Source: CAYVBE01 sp964448935 | GTDB taxonomy: Bacteria; Planctomycetota; Brocadiia; SM23-32 | DNA: 32,733 nucleotides | NCBI GenBank assembly: GCA_964448935.1 | Contig: CAYVBE010000023.1 | Coordinates: 1-32,733 of the forward strand | Direction: 5' to 3' | In this document: in pieces, positions 6,785-15,404 of the stretch | How the letters are laid out: every line of letters begins with the position of its first letter | Position numbering within the stretch: the stretch's first letter is position 1 | Made by a program: the position numbers and the translations under genes | Notes under the pieces: model-generated | Told to the model about the DNA's origin: nothing | Database searches by the model: none | Seen by the model: the letters and a program-made list of their open reading frames with translations, nothing else

Positions 6785-8667
6785 GTGAAGCGAACGTGCG
6801 CGTTGGTCGTTGTCGTCTGCGTCTTGTGTGGCGTGTCCGTAGTAATGGCCGGCGGCGGGACGCGGCTGGTGGTTGCGGACCCGCTGACCGACATTCGGTC
6901 AGCGGCGGATGTGGAGAGCGACGGGGAGGTGGTCCGGCTGGTGGCGCCGCGGAACGGCTACTGCTCGGGCAAGGTGGTGGCGTTCGAGAGCGTTACGGTG
7001 GACCCACCTGTCCTGCGCGGGCCGGGCGGCACGATACCGCCCGAGGGTGTCCGCATCCGCTACTCGGTTCTGGATTCACCTTATCAGCCCGAACCGATCA
7101 ACGACCGCCCCTGGCTGCCGAAGCAGTCGCGCCTGGAGCCGGGCTACGACGTGCTGATGCCGTCACCTCCGGAGGACCCCGAGGTGCTGCCCGTCTGGCT
7201 GACAGTGCACGTCCCGGCCGACCAGGCGCCCGGTCTCTACACCGGAACGATCGAGGCGGCCGACGCGAGCGTTCCGGTGGAGGTGCGCGTTTCCGATTGG
7301 GTCTGCCCCGACCCGTCCGATTGGGTGACCTACATGGGCCTGGTCCACTCACCGGAGACGGTGGCGCGGCACTACGGCGTCGAACGCTGGTCGGACGAGC
7401 ACTGGAGCCTGATCGAGCAGACGCTGGAGTTTGCCGCGGCGCTCGGAAACGAGATGGTTTCCATTCCCGTCTTTCACCGAAACGAGCTTGGCGAACATCC
7501 CTGGGTGAGATTTCGGAAGACGGAGGACGGATACGAGCCGGATTTCCGCATCCTGGAGCGATACCTGGAGGTTTACGACCGGGTGGTTGGCCGGCCGCAG
7601 ACCATCGTGGTAATGGCCTGGGACACAAGATTCAGAAGGGCCCGACGCAGGCGGAACAGGGGCCGACAGGCGATCGAGGTTCCGATCGTCGTCGAGCAGG
7701 ACGGGGAAGTGACGCCCGTGCAGGTGCCCGCGCCCGGATCGCCGGGCAGCGAGAAGGTCTTCGCGCCGCTTTTGGAGGGCATCCGCGAGTGTGTTCTGGC
7801 GCAAGGGTGGCCGGGGGACGCCGTTCTGGTCGGCTGGGCCCTGGACCAGCGCCCCAGCCGCAAGGAAGTGGAGTTCTTCAAGCGCATTGCGCCGTGGGCC
7901 CGCTGGGCGATCTTCACCCATGGACGCGGCGACGCGGGATCCGACAGGAAGACCGGAGCGGCCGAAAAGACCGACGGCGTGCGCACCGTCGAAGGCATGG
8001 AGATCGGCCATTACGTGCATCCCTACGGGCTTAGGGTCTATCCGGTGCCCCATAAGGCCGCCAATGAGCCGCACACCGACGGCATAGTCGGCGGCTGGGA
8101 CCTGGAGTATCCGGAGTATCCGAACTACCGCGTGTACATGTATCACACGGCGCCGCTGGCGCAGTATCGCTCCTTCCCCGGCGGCAGCATGGTGCGGGGC
8201 TCGACCGTCTATAAGGGTCGTCAACAGGGTTCCGGGGCGGGCATGTCCAATATTCCGCTGGACTTTTGGGAGGACGAGGACGGCAATTCCCTGCTGGGCG
8301 GCAGGCGTAATTACTGGAAGAGCTGGGTGGATGCGTTCCATCGGCGCAACTCTTACTGGCTCATAGCCCCCGGCCCGAAAGGACCCGTGGGGACGGAACG
8401 CTTCGAAATGTTGCGTGAGGGCATGCAGGAGACCGAGGCGCGCATCGCCATCGAAAAAGCGCTGGAAGCCGGCGACCTGCCGACGGAACTGGCCGAGGAG
8501 TGCCGCACCCACCTGCTGGAGCGCGCGAAGATCAAGTGGAAAGAGGGCGAGTTCGCCCGCGGCAACTCACAGTGGCAGAAGGGCGGCTGGCATGACTACG
8601 GCATAGCCGAGAACTGGCGCCGGTCCACCGCGCGGCTCTTCGAGCTGGCCGGCCGCGTGGCAGAGCT

Positions 8668-8692
<25 letters not shown>
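6785..8692 (+). CDS. Exported GH123/DUF4091-like glycoside hydrolase (putative)
   Basis: 635 residues from a GTG start with GGAGG six bases upstream. A signal peptide (MKRTCALVVVVCVLCGVSVVMA) is followed by an N-terminal beta-sandwich. That sandwich has the phrase WLTVHVPADQAPGLYTGTIE, characteristic of the region preceding DUF4091/GH123 catalytic barrels. A barrel-like section runs from about residue 180 to 560, ending in GPVGTERFEMLREGMQETEA. This resembles the 'PipSiRwEalRDGieD' end of DUF4091 proteins. Known GH123 enzymes act on beta-N-acetylgalactosaminides using substrate-assisted catalysis with an Asp-Glu pair. I cannot place that pair here: the equivalent stretch reads GWALDQRPSRKE, so activity is uncertain. 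The last 25 bases overlap the 3' end of glyQ on the other strand. A role in glycan breakdown outside the cytoplasm is inferred. Confidence 0.72.
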
Positions 8693-9558
<866 letters not shown>

Positions 9559-9591
9559 CGGTGCCTGGAAAGGGAGAGACCCGGACCGGAA

Positions 9592-9620
9592 ATGTTATCA
9601 GAATCGCGGCGGCGATTCAA
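9592..9620 (-). promoter_or_regulatory. Predicted glyQ promoter
   Basis: On the minus strand TTGAAT (9620-9615), a 17-bp spacer and TAACAT (9597-9592). Each box matches four of six consensus bases with ideal spacing, and the leader to the ATG would be about 27 bases. Confidence 0.5.
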
Positions 9621-9639
9621 AAAGCTGCCGCCTTCGTGC

Positions 9640-9669
9640 TTGACAGGTCCGGGTTCGAGAGCGTACTTT
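9640..9669 (+). promoter_or_regulatory. Predicted promoter of the TlpA-like gene
   Basis: A perfect TTGACA at 9640-9645 is followed by an 18-bp spacer and the weak -10 TACTTT at 9664-9669. It lies about 60 bases upstream of the ATG at 9731 and diverges from the glyQ promoter. Confidence 0.5.
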
Positions 9670-9730
9670 GGCCGTAGGCAGACGGGAGAGCAATGCTCTC
9701 CTCAGACAGACACATTCACGGGAGAAGAAG

Positions 9731-11029
9731 ATGCGCAAACGCGCCTGGATGGCTTTTGTGCTGGCGGCAGTTCTGCTCTGGTCATGCCCCGTCGGGGCAC
9801 AGGAGGCGGCGTCCGACGCTGCCGAGCCCGCAGGTCAGCCACAGAAGCCTTCTGTGGAATCCCTGATCAAGCAGATGGAGAAGACCGTTCGCGGCCTTAC
9901 CGGCGTCGAGATCGGCGCGAACCTGAACGTGGAGATGAAGATGGGCGGCCAACCCATGAGCCAGAACATGCCTATCGAGTTTGCCTACGCCGAGGGGCCG
10001 AAGTTCAAACTGGTAATGCCCAACGTGCAGGTGTTCTCGGATGCCGAGAACGTGACCATGTACATGCCCATGCTGCAGCGGTACACGGTGGAGGAGTACG
10101 ACGAAGCGATGCTGGAGGACGCCCCGGCCGCCATGCAGACCGTGACCAGACTGCTCAAGGAGCCCGAGGAAAACGAGGAAGGCGAGCCCGAATCGGTGCT
10201 CATGCCTCAGGTGAAAAAGGCCTTCCGCAAGACGGCGGTGGCCGGGTCGGAGAGCATCGGCGAGACCGAATGCTGGCTCATGCAGGCCGAGACGACTCCG
10301 GGCGAGACGGAGGTCATGCCCGCCGCCGTGCCGATTAAGGCGTGGTTCCGCAAGACGGATGGCGCCATCATGAAGGTGGCCGCCGACATGACGTCCTTCA
10401 TGAAAGCCCAGGGTCAGCCGGGCGTCGAGGCGGTGCAGTTCACCCTGACGGTGAAGACCCTGAAGCTGAACGAACCGATCGGCGAAAAAACTTTCAAGTT
10501 CGAGCCTCCCGCCGACGCTCAGAAAGTGGAGGACCTGTTCGATGTGGGGGCGATGCAGGAAGAAGAGCCGCAGCACCCCTCCGTGGGCAAGCCCGCCCCC
10601 GAGTTTGAGGGCCAGACTCTGGACGGACGGACCGTCAAACTGGCCGATCTGCTGGCCGAGGACAAGGTGGTCCTGCTGGACTTCTGGGCGTCCTGGTGCG
10701 GCCCCTGCATGAAGGAACTGCCCGAGCTACAGGATGCGTGGGAGCAGGTGGAAGGCGAGAAGGTGGCCTTCGTGGGAATCAACCGGGACTTCAGCAAGGA
10801 AGCCGCCCAATCGGCCGTCGAGGACCTGGGCCTCACCTTCCCGAGCGTTCACGACGGGACGGGGGAAATCGCCGGAAGGTACAACGTGCAGAGCATCCCC
10901 ACCGTCGTGCTCATCGGCCCTGACGGCACCGTGCTGGAGAGGCACGGCGGCTACAGGCCGGGAATAGGAAAGCAACTGGTCCAGGAGATTCTGGAGGCGC
11001 TCTCGCCCGAACCTGGCGCGGCCGAGTAG
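9731..11029 (+). CDS. Exported LolA-like/DUF2092-type domain fused to a TlpA-like thioredoxin domain
   Basis: About 432 residues. The ATG at 9731 is preceded by GGGAG with good spacing and gives a clean signal peptide (MRKRAWMAFVLAAVLLWSC, cut near GAQ). Residues of about 45-275 resemble the outer-membrane-lipoprotein-binding half-barrel seen in DUF2092/LolA-type proteins (VEIGANLNVEMKMGGQP, TMYMPMLQRYTVEEYD, FRKTDGAIMKVAADMTSF). The C-terminal 140 residues are a TlpA/ResA-like thioredoxin fold with the redox motif WCGPC (C323, C326) in FWASWCGPCMKELPEL, and the cis-proline loop SIPTVVLIGPDG. TlpA-type proteins reduce disulfides outside the cytoplasm, often for cytochrome c maturation. The haem-bearing neighbour at 2755 makes such a link conceivable, but nothing here proves it. 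Confidence 0.88.
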   Translation: MRKRAWMAFVLAAVLLWSCPVGAQEAASDAAEPAGQPQKPSVESLIKQMEKTVRGLTGVEIGANLNVEMKMGGQPMSQNMPIEFAYAEGPKFKLVMPNVQVFSDAENVTMYMPMLQRYTVEEYDEAMLEDAPAAMQTVTRLLKEPEENEEGEPESVLMPQVKKAFRKTAVAGSESIGETECWLMQAETTPGETEVMPAAVPIKAWFRKTDGAIMKVAADMTSFMKAQGQPGVEAVQFTLTVKTLKLNEPIGEKTFKFEPPADAQKVEDLFDVGAMQEEEPQHPSVGKPAPEFEGQTLDGRTVKLADLLAEDKVVLLDFWASWCGPCMKELPELQDAWEQVEGEKVAFVGINRDFSKEAAQSAVEDLGLTFPSVHDGTGEIAGRYNVQSIPTVVLIGPDGTVLERHGGYRPGIGKQLVQEILEALSPEPGAAE

Positions 11030-11036
11030 CCCGCCT

Positions 11037-11052
11037 CCGGCAAACGTGCCGG
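11037..11052 (+). terminator. Short hairpin after the TlpA-like gene
   Basis: CCGGCA (11037-11042), loop AACG, TGCCGG (11047-11052), starting seven bases past the stop codon at 11029. There is no clear T-run, so this is a weak terminator candidate. Confidence 0.35.
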
Positions 11053-11190
11053 GACGGCGTTACTTGCGACGGGCGGCCGTGTGCCCAATGGGTATCACCG
11101 CGGGCGTGCGTCTGGGACGGACTTGACGAGCACTTTGCCTCATCCGTACCTGTGCGCGGGCTACTGATCGGTGAAGTTGCTGGCGGGTCG

Positions 11191-11219
11191 TTGATAAAGC
11201 CCAGGCGGCCACATAGAAT
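11191..11219 (+). promoter_or_regulatory. Sigma-70-type promoter of the URO-D family gene
   Basis: TTGATA (11191-11196), 17-bp spacer, TAGAAT (11214-11219). Four and five of six consensus bases match. The predicted start near 11226 leaves a leader of about 40 bases with GGAGA before the ATG at 11267. Confidence 0.65.
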
Positions 11220-11266
11220 CCAGCCCTCGCCGGTGCATCTCGACCCCCTTGGATGGAGAAGCCTGA

Positions 11267-12355
11267 ATGGCCTGTGCGTGGAAGGACAACTGGGAGGAGA
11301 CGAAGCGGCATTTCTGCCACTGGTGGTGCCGGGAGGGCCTGGTGCTGGGCACCTGGGGCCACTTGCGCGATGGCAAGCCGCGTGAGGAGGTCGAGGACCC
11401 CGGGTGGGTCGAAGACGTGACGGAGCGCTACACCAACCCAGAGTGGCGCACGGCCTCGAATCACTACGGACTGGCCCGTGGGCGGTTCCCTGCGGACACG
11501 CTGCCGATTGCCAACGTGGGACTCGGGCCCGGCACCCTGGCCACCTACCTGGGCAGCGAGCCGGAGTTCGTGGAAGGGACCGTCTGGTACCACCCCATCG
11601 AGGAGGATGCCCCGGACCCCGAGGAGTGGCCCCCGTTCGAGTTCGACCCGGACAGCCGTTGGTGGCAGCTCACCGAGACAGCGCTGCGCCGGCAGGCCGA
11701 TCTGGCCGACGGCCGTTATCTGGTCGGCTGCCCGGACCTGATCGAGAACATAGACATACTGGCCAGTCTGCGCGGCACCCAGCCGATGCTGATGGATATG
11801 GCGACCCGCCCGGAATGGGTGGACCGGAAGATGGAGGAGATCACGGACGCCTGGATCGAGGCCTATGACCGCATCTACGAAATCATAAAGCTGGAAGACG
11901 GCAGCAGCGCCTTCTGGGCCTTCATGATCTGGGGACCGGGCAAGACGGCCAAGCTCCAGTGCGACGCCGGCGCCATGATCTCACCGGAGATGTTCGAGCG
12001 CTTCATCGTGCCCGGGCTCACCGAGCAGTGCCGCCATACGGACTATTCCATGTTCCACCTGGACGGCCACCAGTGCATCCCCCACCTGGACCTGCTGCTG
12101 GACATCGAGGAGCTGGATGCCATCGAGTGGACACCCGACCCACAGGTGCCGCAGGGCGGCGATCCGGAGTGGTACGACATGTACCGCCGCATACTGGACG
12201 CCGGCAAGTCCGTGCAGGCCCTCGTGCCGCGCACGGACCGGATCGTGCCGCTGCTGGACGCCGTGGGCGGGGCGGGGATGTGCGTGCTCACGCAGTTCGA
12301 GGACGAGGCGGCTGCGGAGGAACTGGCACGGGCCGTCGAGCCGTACCGGAAGTGA
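11267..12355 (+). CDS. Uroporphyrinogen decarboxylase (URO-D) family protein
   Basis: 362 residues with no signal peptide. The sequence has the URO-D/MtaA barrel pattern: ETALRRQADLADGRYLVGCPDL, the substrate-site-like YSMFHLDGHQCIPHLDLLL, LDAIEWTPDPQVPQGG and the terminal VGGAGMCVLTQFEDE. The N-terminus MACAWKDNWEETKRHFCHWW is typical of an uncharacterised branch and not of the haem-pathway enzyme HemE. Family members of this branch are often corrinoid-dependent methyltransferases (MtaA-like) or of unknown role. No corrinoid protein or methyltransferase partner is nearby, so the substrate is open. It appears to be a single-gene unit with its own promoter. Confidence 0.82.
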   Translation: MACAWKDNWEETKRHFCHWWCREGLVLGTWGHLRDGKPREEVEDPGWVEDVTERYTNPEWRTASNHYGLARGRFPADTLPIANVGLGPGTLATYLGSEPEFVEGTVWYHPIEEDAPDPEEWPPFEFDPDSRWWQLTETALRRQADLADGRYLVGCPDLIENIDILASLRGTQPMLMDMATRPEWVDRKMEEITDAWIEAYDRIYEIIKLEDGSSAFWAFMIWGPGKTAKLQCDAGAMISPEMFERFIVPGLTEQCRHTDYSMFHLDGHQCIPHLDLLLDIEELDAIEWTPDPQVPQGGDPEWYDMYRRILDAGKSVQALVPRTDRIVPLLDAVGGAGMCVLTQFEDEAAAEELARAVEPYRK

Positions 12356-12626
12356 GAGGAGTCCGACAAAGGCGTGGGCGCTCCGTCTTGAAGAGGAGCA
12401 CGCGGAGCGAGACACGCCTCGGATTTGCGCAGCCTCTCGATTCTCGTTACTGCACGCGGGACGCTTACGAAAAAATGTTTGCGTATTGTAAGCGTAACGG
12501 TAGGAAGGCAGATGCAATGCGGGGCCCGGTTCTGTTAAGCTGTAACCGGTTGCCGGAAGAACGTGGAGTTCTGAGCGAACGGGGCAGTTGGGCATGCTTT
12601 CACGGTTTTTTGGGGAGTTTGGGGTT
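12356..12626 (+). other. Structured intergenic region before the lipoprotein/radical SAM operon
   Basis: No gene is visible in these 270 bases, but three inverted repeats are. The first is a nested hairpin, AGGCGT/ACGCCT (12370-12375, 12414-12419) enclosing CGCTCCG/CGGAGCG (12379-12385, 12403-12409). The second is ACGCTTAC/GTAAGCGT (12461-12468, 12488-12495) with a 19-base AT-rich loop. The third is CCGGTT/AACCGG (12526-12531, 12544-12549). No T-run follows any of them and no clear -35/-10 pair was found. They may form a terminator for the URO-D gene plus a structured leader or operator for the operon. Confidence 0.5.
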
Positions 12627-13208
12627 ATGTTTGAGGCGCGCGGGTGGACCGTGGCGGCGCTTCTGCTGGGGCTGTGGACGGTCTCCGGCTGTTCCTACGT
12701 GCAGTACAGGGCGGAGGACGCCATGGAGATGGTGGACGTGGGATTCTCGATCAGCAAGGAACCCGCGATCGGGCTCTACTGGAACAGCCTGGACATCTTC
12801 CCGTTCGGTTACAGCCATATTGACGGTTATTTCGTGGGGCTGGGCGGCGGCCATCCACTGGTGATGCGCCACTACAACAAGTGCGCGGGATTCGGCTATG
12901 CCTACCAGGAGATCGGCTGGGGGGATTTCGACAAGGATGATCCGGAGACGTTGAACCGGAACTATGCCGGAATCCTGGGTTACCTGCTGCCGCCGTACCA
13001 CAGCGACCCCGGCTACAGCCCTGCGTGTGTGCACTTCTTCCCGCACATAGGTTACCTGGGGCTGGTGTGGAATGCCCGGTACATGGAGATGCTGGACTTT
13101 GTGCTGGGCTGGACGACCTTTGACCTGGCGGGGGATGATGGCAGGAAGATCGGCACGTGGTTCTGGGCGCCCGAGACCCACGAGCCGGGCGACGGCGAGC
13201 CGATGTAG
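12627..13208 (+). CDS. Lipoprotein of unknown function, paralog A
   Basis: About 193 residues. A hydrophobic signal segment (WTVAALLLGLWTVSGC) ends in a lipobox, VSGC, so the mature protein is lipid-anchored in the envelope. The mature part begins SYVQYRAEDAMEMVDVGFS and ends with DFVLGWTTFDLAGDDG. Both ends recur in the next gene, so the two are tandem paralogs. The ATG at 12627 is preferred because it gives a signal peptide of the same length as in paralog B and follows GGGGAG; the ATG at 12594 is the alternative. I do not recognise the family. It opens an operon that continues through the radical SAM, PLP-enzyme and small membrane protein genes. Confidence 0.78.
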   Translation: MFEARGWTVAALLLGLWTVSGCSYVQYRAEDAMEMVDVGFSISKEPAIGLYWNSLDIFPFGYSHIDGYFVGLGGGHPLVMRHYNKCAGFGYAYQEIGWGDFDKDDPETLNRNYAGILGYLLPPYHSDPGYSPACVHFFPHIGYLGLVWNARYMEMLDFVLGWTTFDLAGDDGRKIGTWFWAPETHEPGDGEPM

Positions 13209-13278
13209 ACCGTTGGCGCACGACGCGAATCTAAAAGGGCGGGTCCGGACGATCCGGGCCCGGCGGAGGAGTGGGACT

Positions 13279-13803
13279 ATGGGCAGGAACGCACGCAGAA
13301 TTCTGGTTGTTGTGACACTGGGAATCACGATGGCTTTCGCCGGGGGGTGCGGCTATCTGCAGAACAGGGGTAGCGACGCACTGGACATCATTGACGCCGG
13401 CGTGACGGTCTCGCCCCAGCCGCAGTTCTCGTTGTACTCCGGCTTTCTCAATGTGCTGTCGCTGGGATACTCCAACATGGACGGCACGTTCTACGGCCTG
13501 AGCGAGGGGCGGGGCGGCAAGGCCGTCGCGCGCCAGAACGCCGGCGGCCTGCTGCTGTACGGAGTTGAGCAGTTGGGCTATCGAGACGTGAACTTCGAGA
13601 ATCCCGCCTCGCCCGAGCCCTGGAAGGTCGGCATTATCGGACTGGCCGAGGGGCCCGGGCCGCGCAACGGACAGGTCGTCAACTGTCCCAAACTGCTGCA
13701 CCTGGGCTGGGTGGGCCTGACCCTGAACTGCAAGTTCGGCGAACTGGCCGATTTCCTGCTGGGTTGGACTACGGCGGACATTATGGGCGACGACGGAGGC
13801 TGA
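13279..13803 (+). CDS. Lipoprotein of unknown function, paralog B
   Basis: 174 residues from an ATG with GGAGG upstream. The signal peptide ILVVVTLGITMAFAGGC ends in a lipobox (AGGC). The mature sequence mirrors paralog A: GYLQNRGSDALDIIDAGVTVS against SYVQYRAEDAMEMVDVGFSIS, LGYSNMDGTFYGLSEG against FGYSHIDGYFVGLGGG, and DFLLGWTTADIMGDDGG against DFVLGWTTFDLAGDDG. No catalytic motif is apparent. It is separated by 70 bases from paralog A and by 54 from the radical SAM gene, all on one strand, which suggests co-transcription. Repeated GY/GL aromatic-glycine phrases hint at a beta-rich envelope protein; this is an inference. Confidence 0.8.
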   Translation: MGRNARRILVVVTLGITMAFAGGCGYLQNRGSDALDIIDAGVTVSPQPQFSLYSGFLNVLSLGYSNMDGTFYGLSEGRGGKAVARQNAGGLLLYGVEQLGYRDVNFENPASPEPWKVGIIGLAEGPGPRNGQVVNCPKLLHLGWVGLTLNCKFGELADFLLGWTTADIMGDDGG

Positions 13804-13857
13804 CCCGCCGGGAGACCACCGCCCGGCGGTCAGCGGACGTGAACTGGAGCTGAGACC

Positions 13858-15372
13858 ATGGACGCGAACTACGGACTGTGCCACAAATGCCGGAGCCGTG
13901 TGCCGGCGGATCACGTGATACGCGACGGCTGCGTTTATCTGCGCAAACAGTGCCCTGACTGCGGTGAGACGGAAGCCCTGGTCAGCACCGACGCCGCCAC
14001 CTGGCAGCGCAAGCGCAAGATTTGTCATTACGAGGGGGATATCTCCCGGCCCTGCTCGCTGAATTGTGATCAGTGCAACATGCACGAGCGCCCGCGCATG
14101 GTCTTTATGGACGTGACCAACCGCTGCAATATGAACTGCCCCATCTGCATCGCCAACATCCCGGCCATGGGGTTCGAGTTCAACCCGCCCATCGAATACT
14201 TCGAGCACATCCTGGAAGAACTGGGCAAGTGGGACCCGAAGCCGCTGGTGCAGCTTTTCGGCGGCGAGCCGACCGTCCGGGACGACATGTTCGAGATCAT
14301 TGACATTGCCCGCCGCAACGGGCTGGACGCGCGGGTGGTGACCAACGGCCTGAAGCTGGCCGACGAGGAATACTGCAAACGGTTGTGCGATGAGAAGGTG
14401 CACGTGCTGCTGGGTTTTGACGGGGACGCGCCGGAGATCTACGACCGGCTCCGGAAAAACCCCACGGCCTACCGGCGCAAGCGCCAGGCGCTGGACAACC
14501 TGGCGAAGTACAGCCGGCATAAGAACACCATCATGTGCTGCGTGGCCCGCCACATCAACGATCAGTACATGCGCGACCTGATTGACCTCTGCCACGAGCG
14601 TCGCTCCTACATCAAGTGCCTCCACTGCATCCCGCTGACCGAGACGTGGGAGGAAGGGGAGTTCGAGACGGACGTGGCCACGACCACCGAGGACGTGGAG
14701 GACATCCTGGATGAGGCGTTCCCCGGCGAGCCGCTGGAGTTCCTGCCTGCCGGGCTGTCGGAGAACCTGCGCCTGCCGGCGCGCTTTTTCGGCGTGCTGC
14801 GGCTGAAGTTCGGCGGCGCACATCCCAACTGCGAGTCGGCCGCCGTGCTGGTGTCCGACGGCGAACGCTACCGGCCGCTGAGCCACTACCTGACCCGTCC
14901 GCTGGACGATATAGCCGAGGACGTGGTGACCCGGTGCGAGGAGATGAAGGGGAAGCTCGGCAAACTGGACCCGGAGAAAAAGTTCGACCGCCTCCGGGGA
15001 CGCTTTACCGTGCTGCGCAAGCTGCTGCCGCTCGCGGTGCGTGCGCTGGACTTCAAGGCCATCGCGGGGGGAAGCCGGCTGGCCTGTGCGCTGAAAATCC
15101 TGGGCGGCCTGCTGACCGGCAAGAAGCCGAAGGACCTGCTGAGGAGGCACACGGACACGCAGGACGTGATGCTGATGATCGTCCTGCCCTTCGAGGAATA
15201 CCATTCGGTCGAATCGGCGCGGCTTTCGGACTGCCGGGCCGGCTTCGTCTACGAGGACCCCGACACGGACGAGGTGAGGACGATCCCGGTCTGCATCTGG
15301 GGGGAGTATAAGACCGACCTGCAGCGTAAGATCGCGCGCAAGTACGAGACGCGCGCGGCGGTGAAAGCCTGA
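13858..15372 (+). CDS. Radical SAM protein with two CX3CX2C motifs, MJ0619/Tes-like (paralog 1)
   Basis: 504 residues, soluble. In order: a rubredoxin- or zinc-ribbon-like pair of knuckles (C8/C11 in CHKC, C32/C35 in CPDC); a first CX3CX2C (C66, C70, C73); and the canonical radical SAM CX3CX2C (C90, C94, C97) in DVTNRCNMNCPIC. The SAM-binding GGEP motif follows in QLFGGEPTVR. The C-terminal region has GAHPNCES and a cysteine pair 20 residues apart (C459, C479). The archaeal MJ0619 family has this arrangement. It has been described both as a methanopterin methylase and as the tetraether lipid synthase Tes, and bacterial relatives are linked to membrane-spanning lipids. The bacterial substrate here is not shown by sequence. 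The gene sits in a five-gene operon and has a close paralog at 17106. Confidence 0.88.
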   Translation: MDANYGLCHKCRSRVPADHVIRDGCVYLRKQCPDCGETEALVSTDAATWQRKRKICHYEGDISRPCSLNCDQCNMHERPRMVFMDVTNRCNMNCPICIANIPAMGFEFNPPIEYFEHILEELGKWDPKPLVQLFGGEPTVRDDMFEIIDIARRNGLDARVVTNGLKLADEEYCKRLCDEKVHVLLGFDGDAPEIYDRLRKNPTAYRRKRQALDNLAKYSRHKNTIMCCVARHINDQYMRDLIDLCHERRSYIKCLHCIPLTETWEEGEFETDVATTTEDVEDILDEAFPGEPLEFLPAGLSENLRLPARFFGVLRLKFGGAHPNCESAAVLVSDGERYRPLSHYLTRPLDDIAEDVVTRCEEMKGKLGKLDPEKKFDRLRGRFTVLRKLLPLAVRALDFKAIAGGSRLACALKILGGLLTGKKPKDLLRRHTDTQDVMLMIVLPFEEYHSVESARLSDCRAGFVYEDPDTDEVRTIPVCIWGEYKTDLQRKIARKYETRAAVKA

Positions 15373-15404
15373 TCACGTCCACCGGCCCCGAGGAAGTGCC
15401 CTCC

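Noticed and set aside
6337..8034. Plus-strand open frame of 565 codons across the hairpin block and into the GH123-like gene.
   Set aside because: It is arginine/glycine-rich, runs through palindromes and overlaps a gene with signal peptide and family motifs in another frame.
13072..13278. Upstream extension of lipoprotein paralog B.
   Set aside because: It overlaps paralog A out of frame. The ATG at 13279 has GGAGG and a clean lipoprotein signal.
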